Of a stretch of 64,000 bases of DNA, positions 23,860 through 36,356 are shown piece after piece. The translations under genes and the position numbers were made by a program. The notes under the pieces are model-generated. The model was not told the origin of the DNA, searched no databases, and worked only from the letters and a program-made list of their open reading frames with translations. Positions within the stretch are counted from its first letter, which is position 1; every line of letters starts with the position of its first letter. The stretch is from Zhengitettix transpicula (Eukaryota; Arthropoda; Insecta; Orthoptera; Tetrigidae), in assembly GCA_037074705.1 (NCBI GenBank), contig CM073592.1:29856629-29920628 (forward strand), read 5' to 3'.

Positions 23860-26800
23860 AAATGCCTGCTGTGTGGCCTTCCAACGACATGTTCGTAGAA
23901 ATCTGTGGCCATGGATCGTTATTATTTTGTAAAAAAAAGAATCCGTATTGTTATACGACTCAGCGATTCAAACCCAAAATACCCAAGAAATTATTTTTTG
24001 TCGGACGTAATTTTTCACGTGTGATAAATTAGTAAGTACTCTCAGTGACATTTCTTGAAAAAAATTATGTTTAGTGTTGCATTATTATACATACTAGAGG
24101 TTTAAAGGAGGAACGATTTACGTCGTCGCTGTTTAATTCTCATGAGCATCTTCCAGAAACGGGAAATATTCTACAGAAAAATTTTATTTCTTCTTTTGGG
24201 CATTTAAAATAGACCGGCCAATAATGTTTAAAACTTTTAATTAATGTTATTTCAAAAATTTACTCCTATAAGGAATGTGTCTATATTTATGTCGAAATAA
24301 AAATTTATATTCAATAAGGATCAAAGAAAATAAATGTAACCTAATAATTTCAGAAATCATGACTTCAAAACCGAAGCTGCCCTGGCAGTCTCTAGCGGGT
24401 AATCAGTTTAAAAGTTATTTTCTGAGAGTGTTTGGTATTCATGGTTTTTCCGATTCAGGCATGTTTTTGTGAGGATAAATTTTTACCTCCCCTTTTAATG
24501 CTATGTATATAGGCTGACTCTGAAGCTGGGTGAAACAGGCTTCGCTTGTTATTAGTAGAATAAGGACGAGCCTCCCCATTTCTCCTGGCTAATTGGAGAC
24601 CCTTTAGCATCGCTGCCGAGGGCAACGGCAATTGTTCTGGTGAGATATTCGAGCCAGCAGCACCTTCAGCAGATTATTTGCCAATCTTACAGCAGCAGCT
24701 AAAGGCAAGCGACAGTCGCTGTCGAACCAACCTCTGGCTTATATAGTATTTATGATCCACCGAGTCTTAGCATAAATTTTATTAGTTATAATGTAAAACT
24801 AGACTTGAGGAAAAATCAAACTCAAGGAAATATAGCAAAAAAATTGGAACAATCACCACTTATTTACGATTCAACATATTGTAATGAACACTGCTACTTT
24901 ATTTTATTGAAATATTGGTCAATTTAATTTAATTTATAAAGGGAGAAAAACTTGATATACACACAAATCGTATCTCATGGTGGCATTGTGAGTCTTTCGG
25001 CGAAAAGAAAAATAGACCGAAAAACTCTTTTCCAGTGGCACGCAAAAATGGCAGGCAGTAACCACAAAATACAAGCTAGTCAATGTCCAGGCTGATGGAC
25101 ACACGACTGAAAGCAGAAAATATAGCTGGAATTATTAATTTATCCATTTCTTTCCGCAAGACAATTAAAACCTATTAAAGTACATATATACGACTCCCTC
25201 AGTCAAAAACGAGTTTCTCCGAAAGAGGAAAAATTTAATTCATGGTTGGTTAATGACCAAGATCATCGCCACATAAGTATTCTCCTTATTATATAGATAT
25301 ATGTATGACCTAACCTGAACACGTATAAAATTTATTACTTTTGGCAATCTGGATCATTACAATACACGCTAAATACATAATTATTTTGCCTAACAAATTT
25401 CTATTTATTAAAATTTTACCTCCTTTTTTTTTCTTCATTTTTATGAGTTTTGTGAACTGATAAGTGCAGTTGTGTCGCTCTAGGCTCTTCATTTTTCATT
25501 TAAAAATTTAAAATTGTTTACTGAAAATCTATTTGAGTATTTAATAATACTTACAATGATTGGTAACGTCCCTCATTTGTTTATTATTCAATATTCACAT
25601 GCATTATCAAGTGATAACTGATCCTATTTTTTTCGATAAGTTTCACGGGCATGATCCCGGTCGCCTTTTTTTTTATTATAACATCTTAAACAACTTCATA
25701 TCAAACCATCACAAGAGACTTTTGTTCTCAAATTTCTGGTATGATTTCCCCCGAAAGCGATAAGGTTTCCAAGGTGCAACAATACTGCCCTTCCTCGACG
25801 CGACTTTGGTAAGTGCAGGTGGTGTAATATCCGGACGATCAAAGGCAGCCACTTCCATTCCCCGCAGCTTTGGCTCCCTCCGCTCCTTTTCCTAGATCCA
25901 ATTATCTGTATTCAAGGAGCATTCCAATTACATAGAAACTTATTTTGAATGAGATGTATTTAGCGACCAATTAACAGACATATTAATAAAATAATTACTA
26001 ATCAGAAACCCTGTTTTATTATTTAAAAAAATATTAACATCCCCCAAATGTTATTTGTTAGGTTTCACGGTTAAATATATATTATTAATTAATAATTTTA
26101 TAAAGACTGAATTACGGTGTAAACCTAACCAGTAAACTTCATAGGCAAACTGAGTAAACTTTAATAACTTCAAGAAAAATCACAGCCTGAAGCGTAGAGT
26201 AGCGCCAATAACCAAAAAAAATTTCAACAATAAAAAGGCTCTGATCGTTAAATATAGCTCATTCTATTTAAAAACAGATTTTAAGATAAAATACTGAAGC
26301 TTGTAATTTGTCCTATATTTTAATTGGATGTTTCAATATCTGATTTTTCCTTTTATAAATAACAATTTAAAAAAGTGGTATTATGAATAAGTAATCAATA
26401 TGTTTTTAATTTATCTTATTTCTCTGAAAATTAAGAGCACAGGAATAATTTTGTTCTTCATCTTGAATAAATGAATTTTAGACCATCAGCAGGTAACGAT
26501 TTACATTTCTCTATGAGAGAGTGATTTCTTCAAGATCTCGATTGCCTATGACGTAAACGTGGATGTTTACTACGTAAATGAAAAAAAAACAGATAAAAAT
26601 CTACATCAATTGATCCGCTACAACGCCAAACAACTTTAAACCTAACTTCAGAATCTGGTCGTTTTACAGAAAAAAAATAGACCGTCCCTTCGTAAATATT
26701 TGTAAAAATATTGAATCATTAATACCATTTAATTATTAGTGCATCGTGAATCTTTTTACCTGTTGATATTTAGTAAAATCAGACAGGTTTCCGTCACCAG

Positions 26801-27129
26801 TGTTTCTCAACAAAATTCGTCCATTTTCAATCAACTTTAAGGTGACCAGTTTTTATGACTAATCGTAATCCTCCGTCTAGGAAAATTAGTAGAGGAAAGA
26901 TTCTTGGCACACACTATCAATTTCACCTCGAAACTAGTTGGGGACGAACAAATTCTCATGAAATAGTTTACATAGAAATCCTCAGGTAGAGGAAGATTGA
27001 CGTTTAATAACATTGTGAAGGCAGTAGACTAGAGATCAGGACGAATACCGTCGATAAAACATGAATCGGGATTTTTTTGTTCGTCTAAAAGTCTGTGCCC
27101 ATCTTTTTTTGGCCTTAAAAACAGTGTAA
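23860..27129. other. Unique AT-rich stretch, no gene recognised
   Basis: The frames at 24275-24472, 25310-25492 and 25560-25763 are short and featureless. A GC-richer patch at about 24530-24740 contains CAGCAGCA-type runs but no convincing frame. Confidence 0.5.
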
Positions 27130-27720
27130 GTTAAGTTTTAAAAATATGGTGCAATGAAGTTAAGGCATCACAAGTAACAACATTTTTAGGAATTTACGTA
27201 GACTGTAAACTATCTTACTGCATACGCAAAAATATAACTAGAAACTCTTTGCATTAAAAATATTATCTGCATTTTTTAGTATCTCATACCTACTAAAGAT
27301 ATACTATCACTTAGTATTTCCCCACATCAATTGAAGTTTGGGTCGCTGCTCGAGAAAAAAGCAAGAAACGTTTGCTTTTAATACAAAAAAGCGTTATTAG
27401 ATATATAATGGGCCTAAAAGGGAAGAATCTTGTGAGAAAGCCTTTGTATCAAATTCCATACTAACTGTATATAATATACATGTACACAAAGTAATTACGT
27501 TGGTGAAAAAAATGAAAATAAACTTTGCAAATAAAAGGAAATAACAGGTATGAATACTCGGGGTAAGAATCACAGATGACAACCCATATGTTAAGGGAAC
27601 AATACTATTTAATAAGCTCCCTGAACATATAAGGAAGGTAGAGAATAAGGTATTTGCAGTAGAAATAAAAAATATCTAGTTAAAAAACCGCTCTACTGTA
27701 TGGCTCACCTTAATAAATAA
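27130..27720 (+). pseudogene. Dead Jockey-type non-LTR retrotransposon, reverse-transcriptase C-terminal part
   Basis: Shifting between plus-strand frames recovers a recognisable series of peptides. These are VTTFLGIYVDCKLSY (about 27165-27225, the usual LGIxLD after the catalytic region), YYHLVFPHI (about 27300), RYIMGLKGKNLVRK (about 27398-27440, the conserved RxIxGLKxxxSCR block), and GTILFNKLPEHIRKVENK (about 27595-27650, the usual LFNxLPxxIR block). Stops and frameshifts separate them, and the catalytic YADD region is missing. The order and spacing match the C-terminal end of Jockey/CR1-like reverse transcriptases. The element ends by a (TA)n tract at 27721, probably its degenerate tail. 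It is an old 5'-truncated insertion with no coding capacity. Confidence 0.8.
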
Positions 27721-27746
27721 ATATATATATATATATATATATATAT
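27721..27746. repeat. (TA)n microsatellite at the LINE 3' end
   Basis: Thirteen TA units follow AATAAATAA directly after the LINE remnant, as expected for a tail that has slipped into a microsatellite. Confidence 0.85.
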
Positions 27747-28387
27747 TGTAATGATTAGCCTTTATTACTAATATTTAAAAAACTTTATTACATGAAAATA
27801 CAAAAATACATTAAAAAAATATTATTGGTCGCCAGCAGGTATACATTGGTCTGCAAAAAAAAAAATAATATTAGCTCCGGCTTGGTTATAAAATCCTCCT
27901 TCTTAACAGGGTAATGTGGGCAGCTCGGTAGCTATTCAAGAACAGAGCCTATTTCCGTCCGCACTGTGTAAAAAAATTCAACTTTTGAAGGCACTTTACA
28001 GAAATGGTGATCCTTACTTTAACTTGTGGCGTCAGCCGACTTGCTTTGGATCACTGATCTTGTAGTAAGCAGCACATATTCTTCGGCCTCCCAGCGATGG
28101 ACGTCTCTCCAAAACCTTTTGTTGGCTACCGCTCGCCAAATTCTCCACCCTCTCGCCTCTCTCACTCCACTTTCAGTCCTCACTCTGTCTGTCTGCCTGC
28201 GTCTGTCCTCTTTCACCCGGGTTCGGCGTATATATTCATACTTCGCCCTCCCCCCACAAACGATGCTAAAAAAGTGACGCGTACACGCGATTTCTTTTGG
28301 CCTCTCGGGCAGGCACACGTGCACGTTTAATGTATTCCTACTCAGGCTCGCGGACACAAGGGCGGCCACTTAAGTTTGTTATTCACT

Positions 28388-28389
<2 letters not shown>

Positions 28390-28427
<38 letters not shown>
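28390..28427. repeat. (TA)n microsatellite
   Basis: Nineteen AT units, trailing into AT-rich sequence. Confidence 0.9.
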
Positions 28428-28432
<5 letters not shown>

Positions 28433-30090
28433 AAATTAATCATCTTATATTAAAATATAAGTTCAATTTAATTTAATTATATGTTATATTTATATTATAT
28501 TATTGACGATTTACCATTTTGTATTGTTGCAAATTATGTAAAAATAAACAGTATTATTATTATCAAATAACGAACACTTGAGTAACTTGTCTGATTCAAC
28601 TGTTCCATTGTCCATGAGAGTTAATCTTTATGTCAACTGTTTGATTTCCCAGGCATTAGAAGCCAAAGTTTTCAAGATTTACCTGTATAGTTCTTTTGTT
28701 TGGTTATGAAATATTCCACGTTGCCTTAATCGCAGTCTCGGGATCTGTTGTTTTGCAGATCCTACAAGCTCTACGACGCGAGTAACAGAGGCACAAGGAT
28801 AACTTTCCGTGCTTTAAATGATGACATTACCATTTAAACGGCAGCATCTTCTATGGAAGATCGCAGTTCAGGACGCGCTGTCCCCTGAATAGGCGCTACA
28901 TTACTGAAATTTTAACCTCCTCGGTGCGGAGCTTATCTCACGGAAACATCAAAACAGCACTCTCGCTAAATACGTGAAAGCTAAACGCTCAAGATGTGCA
29001 TCTAGTCCCCACCTACGTATCACAGATGAAGGTAATTTATTAAATACAACCCATCGTTGACGGACTGAAGAAAGTGTTATTAAGGAACGTACAATGTAGT
29101 AGTTAGTGGTAGCCAATAATTTCAAGTACTTGTAAAAACAAGTACAATATCTTAAAGACTTGAGATAGACTAGACAGAAAGAACGTGGCACTTAAAAATA
29201 GTTACTTATGTCTATATAATTAGTAATCATCTTAAACGTCTGTTTAATATTATAAATTTGAATGCAGTAGAGTTTTCCTGCTTCTTTACCTTATATATAG
29301 CATTCATTTCTAATATTAGTTAATACGCGGCGTTGTTCAACACTCAGAGACAGTGAATTAATTATTCTCAAATATAATACAATTAATGATCAATTCCAGA
29401 CAGTTTATTTATTAATTAAAAAATAACTTTTCAGTACGTATGACGTCGCAAGCCGAACTCGCCACATTTTAAGGTTTACGTAAGTAATGAAATATATTCA
29501 CAGGATCAAAGTTGGTTCCAAAAGTTTTATATTTCATGTATTAATTTTATTTTTTTTATCATATTGTTTATCATAACACCCCTAGAACAGTATATTCATT
29601 TCTTTGCAGCCAATTAAATTATATACTGAATTTTTTATTATTATAAATATATCTTGCTTTAAAACCAAGACTCCACCCCATATTAAATATTACATTATTA
29701 TTTAAATGAAGCAGTAAATTCTGTATAAGTGTTAGAACTATATTGTTGTATCTGCCTGTACTTTAAATGTAATTCATAGACTATAAAGTTAACAGGGTGT
29801 CGGGATTACAAAATGCGGTGTTAGTGACTGGAATAATATTCAAAAAGTTGTCTTAAACTTAGAGCACGACAAATTATAATTTCTTGTAAACTGCGATAGT
29901 GTCTTTCCTGTGTTGAAGGAAATCTAGTTCGTTTTAATTGTAAATGAAATTAATATAAATCAAAATAATCAAAAAATGAACTTGTAGGAATCTGTAGAAT
30001 AATCTTGACCTAAAAACTGTCCGGCAATAAACCTATTACACAAAACTAACATAACAAACAACCAAAAAAAAATTCGTATCAAATTTGTAA

Positions 30091-30097
<7 letters not shown>

Positions 30098-30126
<29 letters not shown>
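30098..30126. repeat. (TA)n microsatellite
   Basis: Fourteen TA units. Confidence 0.9.
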
Positions 30127-30129
<3 letters not shown>

Positions 30130-31161
30130 ATTAAACAACAGGTTATCGATTAATTTTCCCCACTTTGGTCAAGCGATTTATGTAATAAACACCTAGATAG
30201 GGTTAATTAATGAATCAATTAACGAAAACTTATTTATATTTAAAATTTTATTGTTGATAAATTTAAATTGTATTTTGCACACCAAATTTCATCCAGTTAA
30301 CAACAAATACTTTAATTTTTCATTCGTGGCATTTATGAAAATACAATTCTTATATCATTACAATCAAATACGTCGGATCTCTATATCTCAGGGTCACTAC
30401 TAGGTTTGATAATTAGAACAAAAGCAGTGTATAAACTGACTATTAACAATTCAAATATAAAAAGTTAACCTAAAACAATATGTAGATAAGTGAAATAGAA
30501 GAAAACTAAATGAAACGAAAACTGAACGAAATCTGACTATACCTTCTTAATTATCGTTTACAAATTTGTATAAAAGTTTTGTTACTCACTGAATGACTGT
30601 CTGGTACCAGATCTCTCTCTTGTATCTCGAAAACTACCATACTAAAATGCCATTTTTACACAGACTCTACTTCATTGAAATTTTTAATACACACGATTGA
30701 AATACTCGTCCTCTGCTATCTGGAACGTCGGATGAGCCGCCCCCTTTGGTCAGCTAGTGGATGCCGGTCTCCTCTATTCGAAAATTGTTCAATCAGCGTG
30801 AAGCAACCATTTGCTTCACCGTGTGCAAATTATTACGTAAATCTCTCCGTAAAAATATTTGCTTGCTTTCATGTAAAAATACAGGATCTCGCCATTCGTA
30901 CTTTATATCTGCAGACTTTACTGTTTGTTGCTCTAGGTGGACTGAAACTATATTATCTCTCCCCGTCGACTTTTAACTGTTTCATCACTCATACTCCTTA
31001 TATTTCATCGCCGATTCAGACTGCCGTTCTCCAAGCGCGCGGTTTGTCAGTTTCCATTGTTAAACAAAGGAAAAACCCGCCTTGATTGTCGCCTTTACGC
31101 ATTCGTACCGCTAACAATTTAATTATATTAAAAAAAATTAATGGCCTGTTTAATTGGCATT

Positions 31162-31164
<3 letters not shown>

Positions 31165-31243
<79 letters not shown>
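31165..31243. repeat. Compound (AT)n(GT)n microsatellite
   Basis: About 22 AT units (31165-31208) pass directly into about 17 GT units (31208-31243). Two short frames across it on opposite strands (polypeptides of alternating Tyr-Ile/Cys-Val or Thr-His) are artefacts of the repeat. Confidence 0.95.
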
Positions 31244-31245
<2 letters not shown>

Positions 31246-31261
31246 ACGGTTATATTATATT

Positions 31262-31340
31262 TCAACTGTGAGCTCATGTATGACTTTTGGGAACAGTAGT
31301 TCCGGGCTCGATTCCCGGTTCCGGTCAGATATTTTTCATC
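31262..31340 (+). repeat. tRNA-like SINE remnant
   Basis: A B-box-like GGGCTCGATTCCC at 31304-31316 follows a GTGAGCTCATGTA segment that could be a decayed A box, and is followed by CGGTTCCGG and an AT-rich tail. No acceptor stem can be drawn, so it is not a functional tRNA. It lies directly beside the compound microsatellite. Confidence 0.35.
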
Positions 31341-32379
31341 ATATACCATAATTGATAAATTTTGCCTCCCTCAATAGTGAGGAACAGGTCAGCGTTACAA
31401 TTGGTCGTGAGACTTAAATTTGTCGCACTGTATTAACGTTGTTGTTATTAGCAGTGCATTAAATTTCGTATTTATAATAGTAATTACCATAGAGGACATT
31501 TGCACGGACCAGTTTCAACTAGTGCAGTCTCGACGTTTAAGTTGTTCCCGATAGCCCGACGACCAATTTATGTTTCTGTCTGCAGCATAATTGAATATCT
31601 CGTCCGGAACAGCTGTGATTTACTTAGAGCACTAAGCAGGAATGTTATTAGCGGTGACCTGCTACTAAGCACTACACGGATAGTTTAAACCATCCTCTTG
31701 CACTGTAACTAGAAACTATGAACTTTTTATATTTGGTACATTAATAAGACGGAAATAACCATTGTTTCAGTGCAGTTTGCTAAAATATTGGTAAGAAACT
31801 AAATTTCACACAAAAAATTTTCTACTATGAACTTTAAAATATAAAAATAAAATATAAAAAATTAAGGAAAACTTATCGGGTTTAAACTGGAGAATATTTA
31901 CAAAATTCTATTCACCAGGAATGCCTTTGATCGTATGTAGAAAAATGTAGATTCCGAGCAGTCACAACATCAAGGTTCTAATAGCTTCTTAGGATTTTCT
32001 TAAGAATAAATTGATAATAAAAATATTATTTTGCTTAAAAATCATGCAGAGATGATAAGCAGAAGATAAGTTTGCTGTGGTCTAAAAATAATTTATTCCT
32101 CTGTGGCAGAAGACGGAAGACTTCTTTTAACATCAACATGCTTCATTTAACACATAAATTATTCAAAAGTATATGTTTTTTAATCTTCTTTGCAGGCACA
32201 GAAATACTGAAAATAATACTGAGGATGTTAATTGTTAATATCAATCAATAAATTGTTACTTTGATCTCTACTATAAATTTTTTAGTATGAAGTAGTTAAT
32301 AGTTAACTCCTTGTCGCAGAAAAGACGTAATTGCATTTTTATAACTAGATTGACTCTTAGAATTATAAGTAAATTGTGG
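31341..32379. other. AT-rich stretch, nothing recognised
   Basis: Only a 62-codon frame (31500-31688) without features. Confidence 0.5.
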
Positions 32380-32470
32380 TCATATGGAACCTTGACGTGG
32401 CGGCTTCTGATTGGTGCGCGGCTATTGGCTGTGACGTCAGTCACTTTCCTAGCCTGCCTCGCACTATGAC
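32380..32470. promoter_or_regulatory. CCAAT/CRE promoter-like cluster
   Basis: Two inverted CCAAT boxes, ATTGG at 32410-32414 and 32424-32428, are 14 bases apart start to start. A perfect CRE TGACGTCA (32432-32439) follows four bases later, all in a short GC-rich, CpG-containing island within AT-rich DNA. Paired CCAAT boxes next to a CRE are a common arrangement at NF-Y/CREB-dependent promoters. No adjacent open frame of note is seen on either side, so the transcript, if any, could be non-coding or start a distant first exon. The region just downstream (33 kb) is repeat D. Confidence 0.4.
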
Positions 32471-32768
32471 CACTTTTAAAAAGTAGCTTACTTCAAAGCT
32501 GTCCCGAATGCGACATTAAATAGGTGATTACTGACTTATACTGCTATTTCTGGTTTTTTTGAAAGTTTTTATGTTATGCATTGAAATACTGAAAAATCAT
32601 GACACTCATTACATCGCCTTGTACCCTCTATGAAATACGATATTATATTCTTAATACGGTGACTAGTTTAAAATAAGTTTATTTTATATTTTTAAGTTTA
32701 TTTTATCCTTTGTATATTTTAATGTATTGTAATAATTAAATAAAGTGGGCGCTTTAAAATAAAAAGAT

Positions 32769-33688
32769 TGTTAAGGGAAAACTATTAAACAAGATTTATT
32801 ATAAAGTTAAAACACATATAATATACAAAAAATATTTGGGATCTCAGGGTCTTAAACTGGGTTTGATAACTGGCTGAATTTATACAATCAAAATTACATT
32901 TACCTTTTATGGAAGTTAATGCGTCTGAAACATAGACAAAATTTGTTGTGGAAGAAATAATACTACAGATTGAATTTAAACAGTTTTAAATTACATCAGG
33001 AATTAACGATCTCATTTTATCGATAATTAAATAATTAAAGAACGATCTGACTTTTATCTTTTAAAAGAGGTTTACAAATTATTTTATAGTTTTTCTCTAC
33101 TTACGGCCGCCCAGGTCTCATTTTAGGTTTTTCGTGCACAAAATTTGGGGATATCACTGATTCTAAGTACTCACAGACTCTAAATGTCAACAAATTCTAA
33201 TTGGCGTAGTTTGTTAGTTGGTCTAACACAAATTGGTAGGTTCTCGATGCTTTACTCCAACCTGGATTTGCAGATCTCGTAACTTTAGTTCAAAAGGTCC
33301 TTCTTTGGTTTGCCTATGGCCAGCATGATGAATTTTCGCTCGACCACCGAATACAACATTAGTTGCTCTGTCTCCTTCCCGACTGAAGATTGCTTTACTT
33401 TTCAATATTTGAGAACATGTTTGTAACTGGACCACATTCTTTCGTTCTGACTGCCCAACTGTAAAACTTTTTATAATATGAATTTTCTGGTCTTTACACC
33501 TCGCTGTTCTATGCCCGACTGTGTAACTTCGTCTCTTAGATTTTGAGCGCGTAAACTCTCTCAACTGCCCAACAATGTTTTCTTTGCCTCGCCGGATTGT
33601 TGCGGCGTCCACTCTATATCCACTAATAATGAGTCCTCTACAATCCAACTTTCCAATTAGAACAATGATTTAATTACCAATTACTACA
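32769..33688 (-). repeat. Interspersed repeat D copy 2, inverted, possible solo LTR
   Basis: This is the reverse complement of the repeat at 13596-14615. Read on the minus strand it starts TGTAGTAATTGGTAATTAA and ends AGTTTTCCCTTAACA, that is TG...CA. It contains a 141-codon minus-strand frame (33223-33648) that begins at the GGACTCATTATT-type block. The matching stretch of copy 1 is interrupted early by stops, so coding is unlikely. Copy 2 lacks the 60-bp tandem duplication. Confidence 0.55.
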
Positions 33689-35533
33689 GTATATGTGTAT
33701 GTTTCAGGAACGTTTAAACAATTTTTATTTTATTTTTATTATCATCATTATTCCAACACATTTATTACGTAAATAATGCTTTCTTCTTATATTCGGTTGA
33801 TTGAATAGGAATATGCTCAACTGAAGCCGAAAGCTACCTGATAAAATAAAATAATTTTAAACCATGGATCGTCTTATTTCAACTGTCTACATTAAACGGT
33901 CAAATAAACACATGTGAAAGCAAAGTATAGCATATCGTCCTCTCAAATAGATTTAAACTGTGGCTGTACCTTTGTATCTTTGTAGTTTAATATGATTTAC
34001 CCTGAAATAAGGTAAAGTTGTAATTGAGCTGACGTCGAACTGAAATCGTGTGGTAGCCCTACACCTTGCTAGGAAACTTGTGCCATTATGAAGGAGTATG
34101 GAATATGATGAAAATTGCCCTTAGCTTTATGAGAAAGAAGCGTGAGTCATATGGGAGACACGGCGCAAGCCACTTGAGTGCAGATAGCGAGATTATGGAA
34201 ATGCAGAGATTGGCCCCCCTGCGCGAGCTACTGCAGATTGCTCTACTTAGCGACGATATATAACTCAATGAAGACTCACGATGATTCGCAAATTCATTTT
34301 TTTCTTCCATTCCAGCACGAGGGTAGACCCATCACTTCAGGTTTTCTGGCGACCGAGCCCATGTGACAGAATATAGTCAAGATTACTAATTCCAAATTAG
34401 TTTTTCCACTGAATGGAACTTCTGCATCCCGAGGGAGTAAAGACAAAATTAATTATGATATCAGTAATTATAATTACCATGGGACCTAATTATTTAGTAA
34501 CGTAGCGGTAGTTTATTGGAGGCTTTTTCGGAACGATAGGAGGCAAATTGGTTTTAGGAGTCGTTAACGCGGCTGCTTTGTGAATCATTCGGAGCAGATA
34601 TTTTTACCGATAGGAACTGTAACAAACCATTTAAAAATTAAACGCTGAATGATTTCCAAAACCAAAATAACTAAAGGATTTCCTGTGTGGATCAAACCGT
34701 ACGTTGTGAAAGGCGATTCATCCTCATGGGAATAGCAAAATGGATGAGAAACACTATGTTGACCGTTCACCCTTGATTAGAAAGTATTTTAATTAGTTTC
34801 TAAAATAGCGGACTATTAAACCACTTGACTGGATTTCTAACCTGAAAATTAATTGTCAAAATAATTAATACAATTTGAATAGAAAGGAAAGGGAGAAAGG
34901 TGGTGGCTTACCTGAAATTGAAGCTTGGGGTTGACACTCAGAGAAGGAGGAAGTTAATGAAATTTTCGGTGGCGTTAGCCTCCTTCTTAAAGAGAAGATT
35001 GTGCCAGCCTGCGTAAAAATGGCAACCTGATAAATGGGGGTATTGCAATAAAAAATAATTGATAGATGTATATGCAAGTTTGAGAAAAAGATGTGGGAAG
35101 GCGCGTGTTGTTATCAGAAGACTTTTTTTCCGCTAATATGCTGGGATGCGTTATAATTTTTTTTCGGTGCCCAGAGAGAAGGGAGTCGTTCAGTGAAGTT
35201 GGGACTTGAGTGTCTCTTAAGCAGAGCTAAAGAGTTGTTAGTTGGGAGTTAACCGAGCTTATTTTAACCAACGGTCATGTTGGCAGACTAATTTTCTGTT
35301 TGATCTGATATGGTCCACGCTGATGAGCTGCTAATTAATCATCTGGAGAGGAAACCACACGTCGTGTCCATGTGAATCCAGTTTTACGTACGTTTTGGAG
35401 TTATATACGGCCCCAAAGGTAAGATCATTGCCAATTTAGATGAAATAATTATATTCCCTTAGTGTTAAATGTATGTAATTTTCTTAATTTTTGGTATTTT
35501 TTTCGTAATTTCTCCACAGCGAACAGAAATAAA
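33689..35533. other. Unique stretch, no supported gene
   Basis: The frames at 34066-34263 and 34086-34310 overlap on opposite strands and cannot both be real; neither has a domain. A unique segment around 34870-35080 is moderately GC-rich. Confidence 0.45.
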
Positions 35534-35671
35534 TATAAATTTTATTATCGTATTGTTAATGAAAAAGGTTATTAAAAAATTATTAGTTTTAATTTAATTT
35601 TATAAATTTTATTATCGTACTGTTAATGAAAATGGGTTACAAATAAATGATTAGTTTTAATTTAATTTTAT
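35534..35671. repeat. Two-unit tandem repeat, about 67 bp
   Basis: Units beginning at 35534 and 35601 share TATAAATTTTATTATCGTA and a TTAGTTTTAATTTAATTTTA end; they differ by small changes in the middle. Confidence 0.8.
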
Positions 35672-35692
35672 ATAATCCCCATGTATAATATT

Positions 35693-35714
35693 TATATATA
35701 TATATATATATATA
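35693..35714. repeat. (TA)n microsatellite
   Basis: Eleven TA units just after the 67-bp tandem repeat. Confidence 0.85.
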
Positions 35715-35779
35715 CGTTTTAAAGTAATTGAATTATTTAAATCTCACAATACTAATATAATTTATTATAGAAAGCATCA

Positions 35780-36058
35780 AATATTATATCAATTACTGTA
35801 ACATGTAAAATTTCCTGTAAACACTGCAATGTTTGTTATATAGGCCAAACAGAAAGGACATGAAAAACTGCCTTGAAAGAAAATATACCTAATTTACAAC
35901 AACGTTGTGACAAACATTAAATTCTCATAAAATGTGTCAGTTCAAATTACCACTGTTTTGATTGTAATAATGTAACAATATTTGACTGTAACAGAAATCA
36001 AAAATATTATACAAGATTAATCTTTGAAATGTTACACGTTAATTCCAATTATGTATAA
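35780..36058 (+). pseudogene. Penelope-like retroelement, GIY-YIG endonuclease remnant 1
   Basis: From about 35804 one plus frame reads CKISCKHCNVCYIGQTER, then a stop, KTALKENIPN, a further stop, and ends YYTRLIFEMLHVNSNY. This matches the order in the C-terminal GIY-YIG nuclease of Penelope-like elements: a Cys-rich lead, the YIGQT catalytic block, a K-rich helix (TxLKEH in live copies), then a final RLxxE motif. At least two in-frame stops make it dead. The reverse-transcriptase part is not seen upstream, where the tandem repeat and the (TA)n tract lie. A second remnant is at 62.2-62.6 kb. Confidence 0.75.
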
Positions 36059-36356
36059 TCTCTAATGCATATAATCTCAGAAACGTTTATCACTGTATTC
36101 TCAAATAATCTCTTTGGCCTCCTTGTATCAGTTTATTTGTAGTGTACATTTCATGACGTCCAGGGATTGTGAAAGCAACGCAGTGTATTATAAATTTTTG
36201 TTAATGGAATAATGTGAAAGTAATTTTTGTTTTTAAATAATTATTAGCTGATTCCATAGTCTTTATATATGTATAATTATTTATGTCAGTTACAACACTG
36301 TAAATTATATTATTTATATGATTGTAACATAGTTGCACACAGATTTTCATATTAAT

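Larger units (their letters stand above)
27747..31164. other. Mixed unique stretch, no supported gene
   Basis: Around 28020-28370 the sequence is GC-richer and open on both strands (116 codons minus, 83 and 77 plus); the frames overlap one another and show no domain. The 136-codon plus frame at 30675-31085 is the longest plus-strand frame in the window but reads as an ordinary mixed peptide with no motif I can name. Two (TA)n tracts interrupt the stretch. Confidence 0.45.

Noticed and set aside
28019..28369. 116-codon minus-strand open frame as a gene
   Set aside because: Two plus-strand frames are open over the same GC-richer bases, which is typical of composition rather than coding.
30675..31085. 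136-codon open frame as a gene
   Set aside because: No recognisable domain, signal or splice context; the length is within chance for a 64-kb window.
33223..33648. 141-codon minus-strand frame as a gene
   Set aside because: It lies inside repeat D and the equivalent part of the other copy is closed by stops.
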